Below, piece by piece: positions 37,960-51,396 of a stretch of 64,000 nucleotides of DNA (position 1 is the first letter of the stretch; every line of letters begins with the position of its first letter). The stretch comes from Methylococcus mesophilus (GTDB lineage Bacteria > Pseudomonadota > Gammaproteobacteria > Methylococcales > Methylococcaceae), in assembly GCF_026247885.1 (NCBI RefSeq), contig NZ_CP110921.1:1240001-1304000 (forward strand). Reading direction: 5' to 3'. The translations under genes were made by a program, and so were the position numbers. The notes under the pieces were generated by a model. That model was given only the letters and a program-made list of their open reading frames with translations, searched no databases and had not been told where the DNA came from.

Positions 37960-38216
37960 ATGGCGGCAAGGAAGGTAAAATCTTCGCAAAGATAAGCGGC
38001 GCTTCCGAAGGCGGAAGCTGCGATCGGGTGGGATTTGATGCGCAGAAAAGATGAAGTTCCCGGACCTCAGCCTAAGAACTCATCCTTTCTACGCACCAAA
38101 CAAACAGCGAGCATTTGCTCCTAATAGGCTTTCCTGCCCTCGTTCAAGCGGTCTTAATACCGGGAATGAACGATCCGTATTGTAAAAACAATCCCATTCA
38201 AGGAATTGCGAAAGTT
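37960..38216. other. Gap with a perfect hairpin, possible degenerate repeat
   Basis: A 257-base non-coding stretch. GCTTCCG (38001-38007) and CGGAAGC (38012-38018) form a perfect 7-bp stem with an AAGG loop; no T-run follows, so it is at best a weak terminator for the methyltransferase gene. 38051-38185 has short open frames without ribosome sites (for example 44 codons starting at 38051). Its sequence reads like a dispersed repeat or element remnant rather than a gene, but I cannot test that here. Confidence 0.35.
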
Positions 38217-38396
38217 CTACTTGCCTTTTTGCTTCGTAATTTGAGCGTCGACTTCCTTATTTGCTTCTTGAGCAGCACCGCTCTGCCAACCACTCACTTC
38301 GTTCTCCCTTGCCTTGAACAAGACGACCAGGACAATGGTTCCAACGATCAGCGCACCGATCCACAACCAGAAGTTGTCTTTTTCTTGATTTTCCAT
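38217..38396 (-). CDS. Small single-pass membrane protein (59 aa)
   Basis: A 59-codon gene, too short for most ORF filters, with a strong GGAGGATAGA ribosome site before the ATG at 38396. The product starts MENQEKDNFWLWIGALIVG: an acidic, Trp-containing N-terminus, one hydrophobic helix (about residues 9-27), then a charged helical C-terminus ending in KQKGK. This is the layout of small bitopic accessory subunits. I do not recognise a family. An FNR-type palindrome lies 165 bases upstream in the AT-rich gap. Confidence 0.72.
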   Translation of the reverse strand: MENQEKDNFWLWIGALIVGTIVLVVLFKARENEVSGWQSGAAQEANKEVDAQITKQKGK

Positions 38397-38726
38397 TCTA
38401 TCCTCCTATCGTTGCCGATGTTGCAGGGATTATGCTTCGAGCCTCAGGCTGCCCGCCTCCCCATCGTATAGTTGATTGTTACACTCTGAAGCGGGATTGA
38501 TCTCGATGTGCCGCTTCATTGATAGCAAGTTTACCTCTACAAAATAATGAAAAACAATAGTTGACCTGGATCAAACTTTAAAAAAATTTTCCGACCCCAC
38601 GCCTCGCTCCCCTTGCGTTCGCTCCACCTCTATGCAGCGAACCGGACGGCGGCCTTACTGCGGGCAAGCGACCGGCGAGTTCCTTCCGGTATCGCTCGCC
38701 CCCAAACTGGTTCGGCAGGCAGACGC
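38397..38726. other. AT-rich intergenic region upstream of the small membrane gene
   Basis: A 330-base gap between ychF and the 59-codon gene. The left half is clearly lower in GC than the flanks and ends in an A/T run (38578-38590). It holds an FNR-type site (38561-38574). To its right GTTCGCT/AGCGAAC form a 7-bp stem with a 12-base loop on the minus side, about 90 bases after the ychF stop; that is the only terminator-like feature for ychF. Confidence 0.45.
38561..38574. promoter_or_regulatory. Candidate FNR/Anr-type binding site
   Basis: TTGACCTGGATCAA matches the FNR consensus TTGAT-N4-ATCAA at nine of ten fixed positions. It lies in an AT-rich stretch upstream of the minus-strand 59-codon gene; on that strand TATTTT, a possible -10, is 14 bases further on. 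The next plus-strand gene is more than 5 kb away, so the small gene is the likely target. Confidence 0.45.
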
Positions 38727-39818
38727 TTAGACATTGAAGCGGAAATGCACGACGTCCCCATCGCGCATGACGTAATCCTTGCCTTCCAGACGCCATTTCC
38801 CGGCGTCTTTCGCGCCCTGCTCGCCATTGCAGACGACGAAGTCTTCGTAGGCAATCACTTCCGCGCGGATGAACCCTTTTTCGAAGTCGGTATGGATGAC
38901 GCCGGCCGCCTGGGGAGCGGTCGCGCCCGCGGGAATGGTCCAGGCGCGGACTTCCTTGACGCCGGCGGTAAAGTAAGTGAAGAGGTTCAGCAGGCGGTAC
39001 CCTGCCCGCACCACCCGGTTGAGTCCCGGTTCGTCGAAGCCGATTTCCGCAAGGAAATCCGCCTTGTCCTCGTCTTCGAGTTGGGATAGTTCGGCCTCGA
39101 AGGCGGCACAGACCGGCACGACCACCGAACCTTCATCGCGCGCGAAGGCTTCGACCTGCTCCAATAACGGATTGTTCTCAAAGCCGCCTTCCTGGACGTT
39201 GGCGATGTACATCGTCGGCTTGGCGGTAAGCAGGTGCAGTTCCCGCAACAGGGCCACGTCCTCCGGAGGCAGCGGAATCGCCCGCACCGGCGTCCCCGAG
39301 TTCAGACCCTTGATGACGAGCTCCAGCACCCGAACCCGCTCGATCTCGTCCTTGTTCCCGGACTTTGCGGCCTTCTGGGCCCGCTGCAGGACTCTCTCAA
39401 CGGTCGCCATGTCGGCGAGGATGAGTTCCATCCCGATCACTTCGATGTCGGAAAGCGGATCGACCTTTCCGGCGACGTGCACGATGTCGTCATTCTCGAA
39501 GCAACGGACGACGTGCGCGATCGCGTCGGTCTCGCGGATGTGGGCGAGAAACTGGTTGCCCAGACCCTCTCCCTTCGACGCACCGGCTACCAGGCCCGCA
39601 ATGTCGACGAACTCGATAGCAGTCGGGACCACCCGCTCGGGTTTCACGATCCCGGCCAGCACGTCAAGCCGCGGATCGGGCACGGGCACCACGCCCACGT
39701 TGGGATCAATGGTGCAGAACGGATAATTCTCGGCCGCAATGGCGGCCTTGGTGAGCGCATTGAAAAGCGTGGACTTGCCGACGTTGGGCAAGCCGACGAT
39801 GCCGACGTGTAATGCCAT
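38727..39818 (-). CDS. ychF: Redox-regulated ATPase YchF (Obg-like)
   Basis: A 363-residue P-loop protein of the Obg family that prefers ATP. It has G1 [19 protein letters not shown]3 [16 protein letters not shown], an NVQE motif in place of NKxD (the basis of ATP preference) and a C-terminal TGS domain ([26 protein letters not shown]). It binds ribosomes and modulates oxidative-stress responses. pth, the usual partner, is absent; manC lies 12 bases upstream. Confidence 0.97.
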   Translation of the reverse strand: MALHVGIVGLPNVGKSTLFNALTKAAIAAENYPFCTIDPNVGVVPVPDPRLDVLAGIVKPERVVPTAIEFVDIAGLVAGASKGEGLGNQFLAHIRETDAIAHVVRCFENDDIVHVAGKVDPLSDIEVIGMELILADMATVERVLQRAQKAAKSGNKDEIERVRVLELVIKGLNSGTPVRAIPLPPEDVALLRELHLLTAKPTMYIANVQEGGFENNPLLEQVEAFARDEGSVVVPVCAAFEAELSQLEDEDKADFLAEIGFDEPGLNRVVRAGYRLLNLFTYFTAGVKEVRAWTIPAGATAPQAAGVIHTDFEKGFIRAEVIAYEDFVVCNGEQGAKDAGKWRLEGKDYVMRDGDVVHFRFNV

Positions 39819-39830
39819 GTGGGAATGTTC

Positions 39831-41288
39831 CTAGCGTTCTTCGGTACGGTGATACTGATCCTGGAAGCGGACGATGTCGTCCTCGCCGAGGTAACTGCCG
39901 GATTGCACCTCGATGATTTCCAACGGAATGGTTCCTGGATTTTCCAGGCGATGGTGGACCCCGATGGGGATGTAAGTGGATTGGTTCTCGGTCAGCAGAA
40001 ACGACTCTTCCCCTCGGACGACACGCGCGGTGCCCCGTACGACGATCCAGTGCTCCGCCCGGTGGTGATGCATCTGCAGCGAAAGGGCCGAGCCCGGCGT
40101 CACCGTGATCCGCTTGACCTGATAACGCTGGCCGGTGTCGATCGACTCGTAGGTTCCCCAGGGGCGGTGCACCCGGCGATGGACCTTGTGTTCCGTGCGG
40201 TTCGCTGCTTTGAGATGTTCGGCAATCTGCTTGATGTCCTGAGCCTTTGACTTGTGGGCGACCAGCACCGCGTCCGCGGTATCCACCACCAGCAGGTCGC
40301 GTACCCCGATGGCCGCGAGGAACCGGCTGTCGGAATACAACAGGGAATTCGCCGTGTCGCGGGCATAAACGTCGCCTTCGACCACGTTGCCGTTGTCGTC
40401 CCTCGGCTTGACTTCGGATAGCGATGCCCAGGAACCCAGATCGCACCAGCCCACGTCGATCGGGATGACGGCCGCCTGTCCCGTGCCATTCAGCTTTTCC
40501 ATCACGGCGTAGTCGATGGAATCGGACGGGCAGCGCAGGAAACCGGTCCGGTCGACCCGGATGAAATTGCCGTCCCTGCAGGATTTTTCGTACGCTGCGG
40601 CACAGGACTCCAGGATGTCGGGCCGATACAAACCAATCCGCTCCAGCCAGACGCTTGTACGCAGCACGAACAGCCCGCTGTTCCAAAGGTAGTCGCCGGA
40701 ACTCAGGTAACGCGAGGCGGTTTCGGCATCCGGCTTTTCAACGAAGGCTTCCAGATCGAAAACCGCGCCGTCCTCCAGAACCCTTCCCTTGCGGATATAG
40801 CCGTAACCCGTCTCCGGCCGGTCCGGTACGATGCCGAACGTCCCGATCAGTCCACGCCCCGCAAGCCCCAGCGCCCTCGCCAAGCCGGCACGGAAGCCCT
40901 CCACGTCGGCGATGTGGTGATCCGCCGGCATCACCGCCAGAATGCATTCCTCCCCGAGGTGCTCGCGAACGTGCAGCGCCGCAATCGTCAACGCAGGAGC
41001 CGTGTTGCGGCCGCTCGGCTCGAGGAGAATATCGGCGTTTTCATACCCCATCTGCCGAAGCTGCTCGGCCACCAGGAAACGATGCTGTTCGTTGCACACG
41101 ACCAGTGGTGAGCGGATGTCGAAGCGGGGCTCCGTCATTCCGCCGATGCGGTCGGCGGTTTCCTGAAACAAGGTGCGCTCGCCCAGCAACGGAAGAAACT
41201 GCTTGGGATAGGCTTCGCGGGAATGGGGCCAGAGGCGGGACCCCACCCCGCCCGAGAGAATGAGCGGCTTGATCGTTACGCTACCCAT
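39831..41288 (-). CDS. manC: Mannose-1-phosphate guanylyltransferase / mannose-6-phosphate isomerase (type II)
   Basis: A 485-residue bifunctional-type enzyme making GDP-mannose for surface polysaccharide. The N-terminal nucleotidyltransferase has LSGGVGSRLWPHSREAYPKQ and the FVEKPD motif; the C-terminal cupin (about 355-475) has RPWGTYE, YQVKRITVTPG and LQMHHHRAEHW, with histidine metal ligands of a type II phosphomannose isomerase. The ATG at 41288 is chosen because homology begins there. It is 20 bases after waaA, so LPS core and GDP-mannose synthesis may be co-expressed. Confidence 0.94.
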   Translation of the reverse strand: MGSVTIKPLILSGGVGSRLWPHSREAYPKQFLPLLGERTLFQETADRIGGMTEPRFDIRSPLVVCNEQHRFLVAEQLRQMGYENADILLEPSGRNTAPALTIAALHVREHLGEECILAVMPADHHIADVEGFRAGLARALGLAGRGLIGTFGIVPDRPETGYGYIRKGRVLEDGAVFDLEAFVEKPDAETASRYLSSGDYLWNSGLFVLRTSVWLERIGLYRPDILESCAAAYEKSCRDGNFIRVDRTGFLRCPSDSIDYAVMEKLNGTGQAAVIPIDVGWCDLGSWASLSEVKPRDDNGNVVEGDVYARDTANSLLYSDSRFLAAIGVRDLLVVDTADAVLVAHKSKAQDIKQIAEHLKAANRTEHKVHRRVHRPWGTYESIDTGQRYQVKRITVTPGSALSLQMHHHRAEHWIVVRGTARVVRGEESFLLTENQSTYIPIGVHHRLENPGTIPLEIIEVQSGSYLGEDDIVRFQDQYHRTEER

Positions 41289-41308
41289 GGTGCGCGCCTC
41301 CCAAAAAA

Positions 41309-42586
41309 TCAATGAGACTGGAGAGATTCCCCAAGATGAGGTGCGACGAGTCGCCAATGGAGCTCCGACGCCCCTCGGTTGCGTTCCACGAAGGCAAGAG
41401 CCCGCCGCCCAAGATCACCGCGCATCGTTCCGTCCGCAGCCAGCCGGTCGACCGCAGCGGCCAGTTGCTCGATGCCATGGACCCGAACAGCAGCCTCCCC
41501 AAGCTCGAGATCATCACATATCTGCTTGAAATTCCGCGTATGCGGCCCGAACACAATGGCCGTCTCCGCCAAGGCGGGTTCCAATACGTTGTGGCCGCCG
41601 ACGTCGACCAGGCTGCCGCCGACGAATGCGACGTCGCTCGCGACATAGAAACGCATGAGGTCCCCCAGCGTGTCGAGCAGAAAAACGTCGAAACTCCCGG
41701 GCGCAGCCTCCCCGGCTTGCGTTTGCCGTGCGAGACGGTAGCCGCCCCCCAACACCAGGCGCGCGACGTCTTCGAAACGCTCGGGATGACGCGGCGCGAT
41801 CACCAGCAGCAATTCCGGATGCCGCGATCGGACCCCGGCGAAAGCCTCCAGCACCGCCTTTTCCTCCCCTGAATGGGTGCTCGCCGCCAGCCAAACCGGT
41901 CGCTCCTGAAACAAGCGCTGCTTGATGGCATCACCGCCCGCCCGGACCGAAGCGTCCAGTTCCGTATCGAATTTTAGATTGCCGGTGACGGTAATGGCGG
42001 AGGCATCTGCGCCGATGGCAAGGAAGCGCTGTGCGTCGGCCTCCGTCTGTGCGGCGATGTCGACCCCGGCCAGGAGGTTTCTCAGCGTACCGCGGACACG
42101 GGCGTACCGGCGGGCCGAGCGCTCCGACAAGCGGGCGTTGGCGATGAGAAGCGGAATACCCTGTCTCCGGCAGGCAGTGAACAGATTAGGCCAGATTTCC
42201 GTTTCCATGATGATGGCCATACGCGGAGAGAAATGACCCAGAAAACGACCGACACCGTCCGGCAGGTCGTAGGGCAGAAAAACATGCTCGACCGTGTCGC
42301 CGAGTAGTTTGCGCACTCGCGCCGAGCCGGTCGGCGTGGTAGTAGTGACCAGAATGGACGCCGGCGCATGCCGCCGGATGGTGGCGACCAACGAAAATGC
42401 GGCTTCCGCTTCACCCACGGAAACCGCATGAATCCAGACGTCTACCGGCCTGGGCGGGCCGGGATATAACGCAAACCGCTCGGCTACCCGCTCCCGATAG
42501 CCGGGATTCGCCCGGCTGCGCCAGAACAGGCGCGCCAGCACCAAAGGGAGGGACGCGTAAAACAGGCTCGTATAAACGGACCTCAC
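41309..42586 (-). CDS. waaA: 3-deoxy-D-manno-octulosonic acid transferase
   Basis: A 425-residue inner-membrane-associated glycosyltransferase (GT30) adding Kdo to lipid A precursor. It has an N-terminal hydrophobic anchor, YRERVAERFALYPG, the catalytic-base region IHAVSVGEAEAAFSL, ETEIWPNLFTACRRQGIP, GNLKFD and VGGSLVDVGGHNVLEPA near the sugar-nucleotide site. Length equals the family (about 420). It follows rplI by 25 bases. Confidence 0.95.
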   Translation of the reverse strand: MRSVYTSLFYASLPLVLARLFWRSRANPGYRERVAERFALYPGPPRPVDVWIHAVSVGEAEAAFSLVATIRRHAPASILVTTTTPTGSARVRKLLGDTVEHVFLPYDLPDGVGRFLGHFSPRMAIIMETEIWPNLFTACRRQGIPLLIANARLSERSARRYARVRGTLRNLLAGVDIAAQTEADAQRFLAIGADASAITVTGNLKFDTELDASVRAGGDAIKQRLFQERPVWLAASTHSGEEKAVLEAFAGVRSRHPELLLVIAPRHPERFEDVARLVLGGGYRLARQTQAGEAAPGSFDVFLLDTLGDLMRFYVASDVAFVGGSLVDVGGHNVLEPALAETAIVFGPHTRNFKQICDDLELGEAAVRVHGIEQLAAAVDRLAADGTMRGDLGRRALAFVERNRGASELHWRLVAPHLGESLQSH

Positions 42587-42611
42587 GCTCCGCCCCCGGC
42601 GCTTGGTCTGA

Positions 42612-43058
42612 CTACTCCGCGACGACCTTCAGGTTCAGCGTCGCGTTCACGTCGCTGTGCAGATGCAAAGTGACTTCGTAATCTCCGGCGAGACGGATCG
42701 GGCCGTGAGGCAGCCGCACTTCGTGCCGTTCGACCGCCACGCCGGCCGCGGTCACCGCTTCGGCGATGTCCTTGGTGCCGACCGAGCCGTACAGCTTGCC
42801 TTCCTCGCCGGCCTTCTGAGCGATGGAAACGCTCAGCCCCGAGATGGCCTCGGCGCGGGCCTGCGCGGCTGCAAGCTCATCGGACGCCTTTTTCTCCAAC
42901 TCCGCCCGGCGCTGCTCGAACTCGGCCAGCTTAACCGCCGTTGCTGCAACCGCCTTCCCTTTCGGAATGAGGAAATTGCGGCCGTATCCCGGACGCACCG
43001 AAACCTTGTCACCCAAGTTGCCGAGATTCGGCACCTTTTCAAGAAGAATCACATCCAT
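42612..43058 (-). CDS. rplI: 50S ribosomal protein L9
   Basis: A 148-residue ribosomal protein with two small domains joined by a long helix: [19 protein letters not shown] and [13 protein letters not shown] at the N-terminus, then [20 protein letters not shown] and a C-terminal rRNA-binding domain. It follows rpsF-rpsR and a DUF2232 gene, the standard order; dnaB, often next, is replaced by waaA. Confidence 0.97.
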   Translation of the reverse strand: MDVILLEKVPNLGNLGDKVSVRPGYGRNFLIPKGKAVAATAVKLAEFEQRRAELEKKASDELAAAQARAEAISGLSVSIAQKAGEEGKLYGSVGTKDIAEAVTAAGVAVERHEVRLPHGPIRLAGDYEVTLHLHSDVNATLNLKVVAE

Positions 43059-43116
43059 CTTCCAGACCTCGAAAAAACTGATTTAAGAAATGAATTATTG
43101 CCGGCCCATGCGCGAT

Positions 43117-44028
43117 TCAGGCGCCTGCAATCCGCCTGTGGCGCCAGTCCATCCAGACGTCGGTAAACCCCATCAGCACCACGGGGATGGCGACCTGGGG
43201 AATTACGAACAGCAGCAGATAAACCCCTACCAGCCAGAACTTTCCGGCGGGACGACGGGACAGCAGCGCGTGGATCACGGCAATTCCCACCATGAGGTAC
43301 AGCACGAAAAACACGAGCCCGAGATTCCACATCAATTCGGCCAGTGCTGGCGACGGCAATAACATGGCGACGCCAATGCTGGCCAACGCTGCATACGCAA
43401 ACGCAGGGCTTGGCCGCAGTTCGAGAAACTCGGCACGAAACCCACCGGGGTTATACAACAGGGATTGCCACCATCGCGCCAACACCAGCGTCATGAAAAC
43501 GCTCAGGGCAGAACCCGCGGTCACGAACCCCGTCGCGTAGTGCGCCGCCACACGCAGTCCCGACCGCGCGCCGTCCGCGTCGAAACCGGCCGGGGCCTGA
43601 TCCAGCAGCGGCTGAACCATCAGCGTGAGTTTGTCGGTCCAGAACTCCGCCGGATCACCGACCAGACCGTAAACCGCCAGCACCGCCAATAGCGCGGTTA
43701 CGACGACGGATGCCAGCGCCCAGTCGATCCGGCGGGAAATCCGCAGCACCCACGCCACGGCGGACGTAGGAAGCCAGAGCAGCAGCGCATACATCAAAGG
43801 CGCCGCCACACTGCCTAGAACCACGCTGCCAAAAACAGCAACCGCGACCGCCGACAGAACCAGCACCGTGGATGCAGCCGGTAAACCCTGCCGCAACACG
43901 ACAAGTCCGAGAGCGGCGGAGCTCAGCAAACCGACCAGCGGGATCATGAAAGAGAGACAAACAAGGCCGCCGATGACCAGCACTGCCTGCCATCGGCCCT
44001 TCATGGCGAAAGCCGCAAGCCCCTTCAC
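43117..44028 (-). CDS. DUF2232 multi-pass membrane protein
   Basis: A 303-residue inner-membrane protein with about eight hydrophobic segments (for example AVLVIGGLVCLSFMIPLVGL; ALLLWLPTSAVAWVL; SVVVTALLAVLAVYGLV), of the DUF2232/YybS family. Members occur between rpsR and rplI in many proteobacteria and Firmicutes; the function is not established. No catalytic motif is visible. Confidence 0.88.
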   Translation of the reverse strand: MKGLAAFAMKGRWQAVLVIGGLVCLSFMIPLVGLLSSAALGLVVLRQGLPAASTVLVLSAVAVAVFGSVVLGSVAAPLMYALLLWLPTSAVAWVLRISRRIDWALASVVVTALLAVLAVYGLVGDPAEFWTDKLTLMVQPLLDQAPAGFDADGARSGLRVAAHYATGFVTAGSALSVFMTLVLARWWQSLLYNPGGFRAEFLELRPSPAFAYAALASIGVAMLLPSPALAELMWNLGLVFFVLYLMVGIAVIHALLSRRPAGKFWLVGVYLLLFVIPQVAIPVVLMGFTDVWMDWRHRRIAGA

Positions 44029-44066
44029 GAACCCTCAGCCCTTCAGCGAGAACGGCCTAAGGACGC

Positions 44067-44297
44067 TTATTGCTCGTGCGCGTCGCAGAACGGGAGCAGC
44101 GCGAGGAAGCGCGCGCGCTTGATGGCCGTAGCCAACTGGCGCTGATACTTCGCGCTGGTCCCTGTAATGCGGCTGGGAACGATCTTTCCCGTCTCCGAAA
44201 CGTATTCCCGCAGGGTGTCCAAATCCTTGTAATCGATTTCCTTGGTGTCTTCCGCAGTAAAGCGGCAATACCTTCTACGTTTAAATTGACGAACCAT
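44067..44297 (-). CDS. rpsR: 30S ribosomal protein S18
   Basis: A 76-residue protein ([52 protein letters not shown]), the canonical S18 signature. It forms a heterodimer with S6 in the 30S platform and is encoded 56 bases after rpsF. priB, found between them in E. coli, is absent. Confidence 0.98.
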   Translation of the reverse strand: MVRQFKRRRYCRFTAEDTKEIDYKDLDTLREYVSETGKIVPSRITGTSAKYQRQLATAIKRARFLALLPFCDAHEQ

Positions 44298-44353
44298 CGA
44301 TGAACTCCAAAATCTGATTGGCGACTATGTCTTTCGGTTGGCCGGCAGCGGGG

Positions 44354-44767
44354 TCAAGCCTCTGCTTCCGCCTCGTTGCTCGGCTCGGCGCCAGCGGCGG
44401 CTTCATCCCCACCGTCCTCCGTCGACGTGCGCTCGGTCTCGGCCTCGCCTCCGGACCTCGCCAGCGCGGACGGCTCGGTCACCGCCTCGTCGCGCTTGAT
44501 CGTCAGGTTGCGCAAGACAGCGTCGTTGAACCGGAAACCACTTTCCAGTTCCTCCAGGGTCGCCTGATCACATTCGATGTTCATCAACACATAATGTGCC
44601 TTATGCAGCTTGGCGATGGGATAGGCCAGTTGACGGCGCCCCCAGTCTTCCAGGCGATGGATGCTCCCAGCCGCGCCCTCGATGATGGAACGATACCGTT
44701 CGATCATCGCCGGCACCTGTCCGCTCTGGTCCGGATGGACCATGAACACTATTTCGTAATGTCGCAT
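44354..44767 (-). CDS. rpsF: 30S ribosomal protein S6
   Basis: A 137-residue ribosomal protein ([40 protein letters not shown]). The conserved core ends about residue 95; then comes a long acidic tail (about 40 residues, rich in Glu, Ala, Asp) ending in EAEAEA. The tail is longer than usual, though S6 often carries glutamates added by RimK. The ATG at 44767 fits homology and has an AAAGGAGC ribosome site; 29 codons further upstream in frame are not family-like. Confidence 0.96.
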   Translation of the reverse strand: MRHYEIVFMVHPDQSGQVPAMIERYRSIIEGAAGSIHRLEDWGRRQLAYPIAKLHKAHYVLMNIECDQATLEELESGFRFNDAVLRNLTIKRDEAVTEPSALARSGGEAETERTSTEDGGDEAAAGAEPSNEAEAEA

Positions 44768-44852
44768 AGCAATGCTCCTTTCGGTTTGAGTCAGCTTTCC
44801 GCCAAGCGGTAAAGCAAGGAGAAGGGACCGATGCCCCGCCAAAAAACGGTGC

Positions 44853-44881
44853 ACTATACCCCTTTAGCGGGTCCCGAACAA
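44853..44881 (-). promoter_or_regulatory. rpsF-rpsR-rplI promoter
   Basis: On the minus strand TTGTTC (44876-44881) and TATAGT (44853-44858) are exactly 17 bases apart. The start at about 44846 gives a leader of about 79 bases, which could hold the S6:S18 autoregulatory hairpin known upstream of rpsF; a CCGC/GCGG stem (about 44805-44815) lies in it. Confidence 0.6.
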
Positions 44882-44933
44882 TATGACGCCCTGTCGCCGA
44901 TCGGCCCTGCCGGGTGGCGAGGGGCGTATGATG

Positions 44934-44962
44934 TTGCAAATACATGCCCGATTCCATATAGT
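44934..44962 (+). promoter_or_regulatory. gltB promoter
   Basis: TTGCAA (44934-44939) and TATAGT (44957-44962) are 17 bases apart, 188 bases before the gltB start. The implied 5' untranslated region is about 180 bases. Confidence 0.6.
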
Positions 44963-45013
44963 GTCCAGCCATTTTTTTGCGGGCGGACCCACGTCCCTAT
45001 GCGATGAAACTGT

Positions 45014-45092
45014 CCCCATCCGTCGATCACCGAGCCCCGGCAAACCGCGACCGTCCGATGCGGGAGGGAATCAGGTATCGCAACGGATGGGG
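45014..45092 (+). ncRNA. Structured gltB leader (candidate)
   Basis: CCCCATCCGT (45014-45023) and ACGGATGGGG (45083-45092) are perfect complements, 59 bases apart, inside the predicted gltB leader. The inner part holds a smaller CCGC/GCGG pairing. A 38-codon frame (45004-45120) runs through it without a ribosome site. It resembles no riboswitch class I know. Confidence 0.4.
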
Positions 45093-45149
45093 CGCCAATC
45101 CAGACGCGTTCGCTCGTTGACCCGGCGCGCTCCCCAAGAGGTAACCCCA

Positions 45150-49778
<4,629 letters not shown>

Positions 49779-49815
49779 ACCCGGCCCACAAAACAAGAAC
49801 GAGGTATTGAGAAAG

Positions 49816-51255
49816 ATGGGAAAACCCACCGGTTTCATGGAGATTGCGCGGCAGGACCGGCGCTACACCCTGGTCGCCGACCGGATCCAGCACTACCGCG
49901 AATTCGTCGTACCGCTCAGCGAGGACGAAATCAGCCGCCAGGGCGCTCGCTGCATGGATTGCGGAATTCCCTATTGCCACCAAGGCTGCCCGATCAACAA
50001 TATCATTCCGGACTGGAACGATCTGGTGTACCAGGGCAACTGGGAGGAAGCGATCGAGGTGCTCCACAGCACCAACAACTTCCCGGAATTCACCGGCCGT
50101 ATCTGCCCGGCCCCTTGCGAGGCGGCATGCACACTGAATCTGAACGACGAGCCGGTCACCATCAAGACCATCGAATGCTCGATCGTGGACAAAGCGTGGG
50201 AGGAGCACCGGATCCGGCCGCAGATTCCGCTCAAGCGGACCGACAAGCGGGTCGCGGTCGTCGGCTCCGGGCCAGCCGGTCTGGCCTGTGCCCAGCAACT
50301 GGCGCGCGCCGGTCATGGGGTGGTGGTCTATGAGAAGGCCGACCGCATCGGCGGCCTGCTACGCTATGGCATTCCCGATTTCAAGATGGAGAAACACCTG
50401 ATCGACCGCCGCATCGCACAGATGCAGGCCGAAGGCGTGATCTTCCGTCCCAACAGCCACATCGGAGCCAATATTCCGATAAGCCGGCTGATGGCCGATT
50501 TCGACGCCATCGTGCTGGCGGGCGGATCGGAAAAGCCGCGCGACCTGCCCGTCCCCGGCCGCGAATTGGGCGGCATCCATTTCGCCATGGCATTCCTGAA
50601 GCAGCAGAACCAGCGCGTCGCCGGCGATCCGCTCGACGAAGCGGAAGGCATCCTGGCAACGGATAAGCACGTCATCGTCATCGGCGGCGGCGATACCGGT
50701 TCCGACTGCATCGGTACCTCGATTCGCCAGGGAGCCGCCTCAGTGGTGCAGTTGGAAATCCTGCCCCGGCCTCCGGCCAAGGAAGACAAAGGCCTCACCT
50801 GGCCGAACTGGCCCAACCGGTTGCGCACCTCCTCGTCGCAGGAGGAAGGCTGCGAACGGCGCTGGAGCGTCGCGACCAAGAGTTTCAGCGGCGAAAACGG
50901 CGCTGTGACCGAGATCCATTGCATCGAAGTGAGCTGGAAGCAGGAAGGCGGGCGCTGGGTCATGGAGGAAATCCCCGGAAGCGAATTCACACTCAAGGCG
51001 GATCTGGTCCTCCTCGCCATGGGCTTCGTACACCCGGTGCAGGAAGGGCTGCTGCAAGAAGCCGGCGTGCGGCTGGACGAGCGCGGCAATGTCCAGGCGG
51101 ATATCCAGAGCTACCGGACTTCCGTGGACAAGATATTCGCGGCCGGAGACATGAGGCGGGGACAATCGCTGGTCGTCTGGGCCATACGCGAGGGACGCCA
51201 GGCGGCTCGCGCCGTCGACGAGTTCCTGATGGGCCGCTCCGACTTGCCGCGGTAA
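49816..51255 (+). CDS. gltD: Glutamate synthase (NADPH) small subunit
   Basis: A 479-residue flavoprotein feeding electrons from NADPH to GltB. It has N-terminal 4Fe-4S cysteines ([35 protein letters not shown]), FAD site [26 protein letters not shown] site [13 protein letters not shown] and the final FAD segment [15 protein letters not shown]. The ATG at 49816 (37 bases after gltB) fits the family; the frame opens 57 bases earlier inside gltB's end. Confidence 0.97.
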   Translation: MGKPTGFMEIARQDRRYTLVADRIQHYREFVVPLSEDEISRQGARCMDCGIPYCHQGCPINNIIPDWNDLVYQGNWEEAIEVLHSTNNFPEFTGRICPAPCEAACTLNLNDEPVTIKTIECSIVDKAWEEHRIRPQIPLKRTDKRVAVVGSGPAGLACAQQLARAGHGVVVYEKADRIGGLLRYGIPDFKMEKHLIDRRIAQMQAEGVIFRPNSHIGANIPISRLMADFDAIVLAGGSEKPRDLPVPGRELGGIHFAMAFLKQQNQRVAGDPLDEAEGILATDKHVIVIGGGDTGSDCIGTSIRQGAASVVQLEILPRPPAKEDKGLTWPNWPNRLRTSSSQEEGCERRWSVATKSFSGENGAVTEIHCIEVSWKQEGGRWVMEEIPGSEFTLKADLVLLAMGFVHPVQEGLLQEAGVRLDERGNVQADIQSYRTSVDKIFAAGDMRRGQSLVVWAIREGRQAARAVDEFLMGRSDLPR

Positions 51256-51262
51256 CCGCGGC
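51246..51262. repeat. Perfect inverted repeat around the gltD stop codon
   Basis: GCCGCGG-TAA-CCGCGGC: a 7-bp perfect stem whose loop is exactly the gltD stop codon. No T-run follows. It may act as a 3' stabilising or Rho-dependent end. Confidence 0.4.
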
Positions 51263-51396
51263 GACGCCATGAATCGCCCAACATCGTCGGCGAATCGGGG
51301 CTGGGTGCCCGATACCGTCTGGTGGCACGTCTGCCGGCGCCGGCAGATGCGGCGCCCCCCTTCGATGCCCGGCGTCCACCACCTCCGCCGCTGACC

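Noticed and set aside
38115-38471. A 118-codon plus-strand frame opposite the small membrane gene
   Set aside because: No ribosome site, and most of it is antisense to the better supported 59-codon gene.
45014-45092. Cobalamin or cyclic di-GMP riboswitch in the gltB leader
   Set aside because: A few words look similar (GGGAATCAGG, GGCAAACC) but the ordered conserved boxes of either class are not present.
44883-45149. 89-codon upstream extension of gltB
   Set aside because: No homology and it would precede or overlap the predicted promoter; the ATG at 45150 has a ribosome site and the right distance to the active cysteine.
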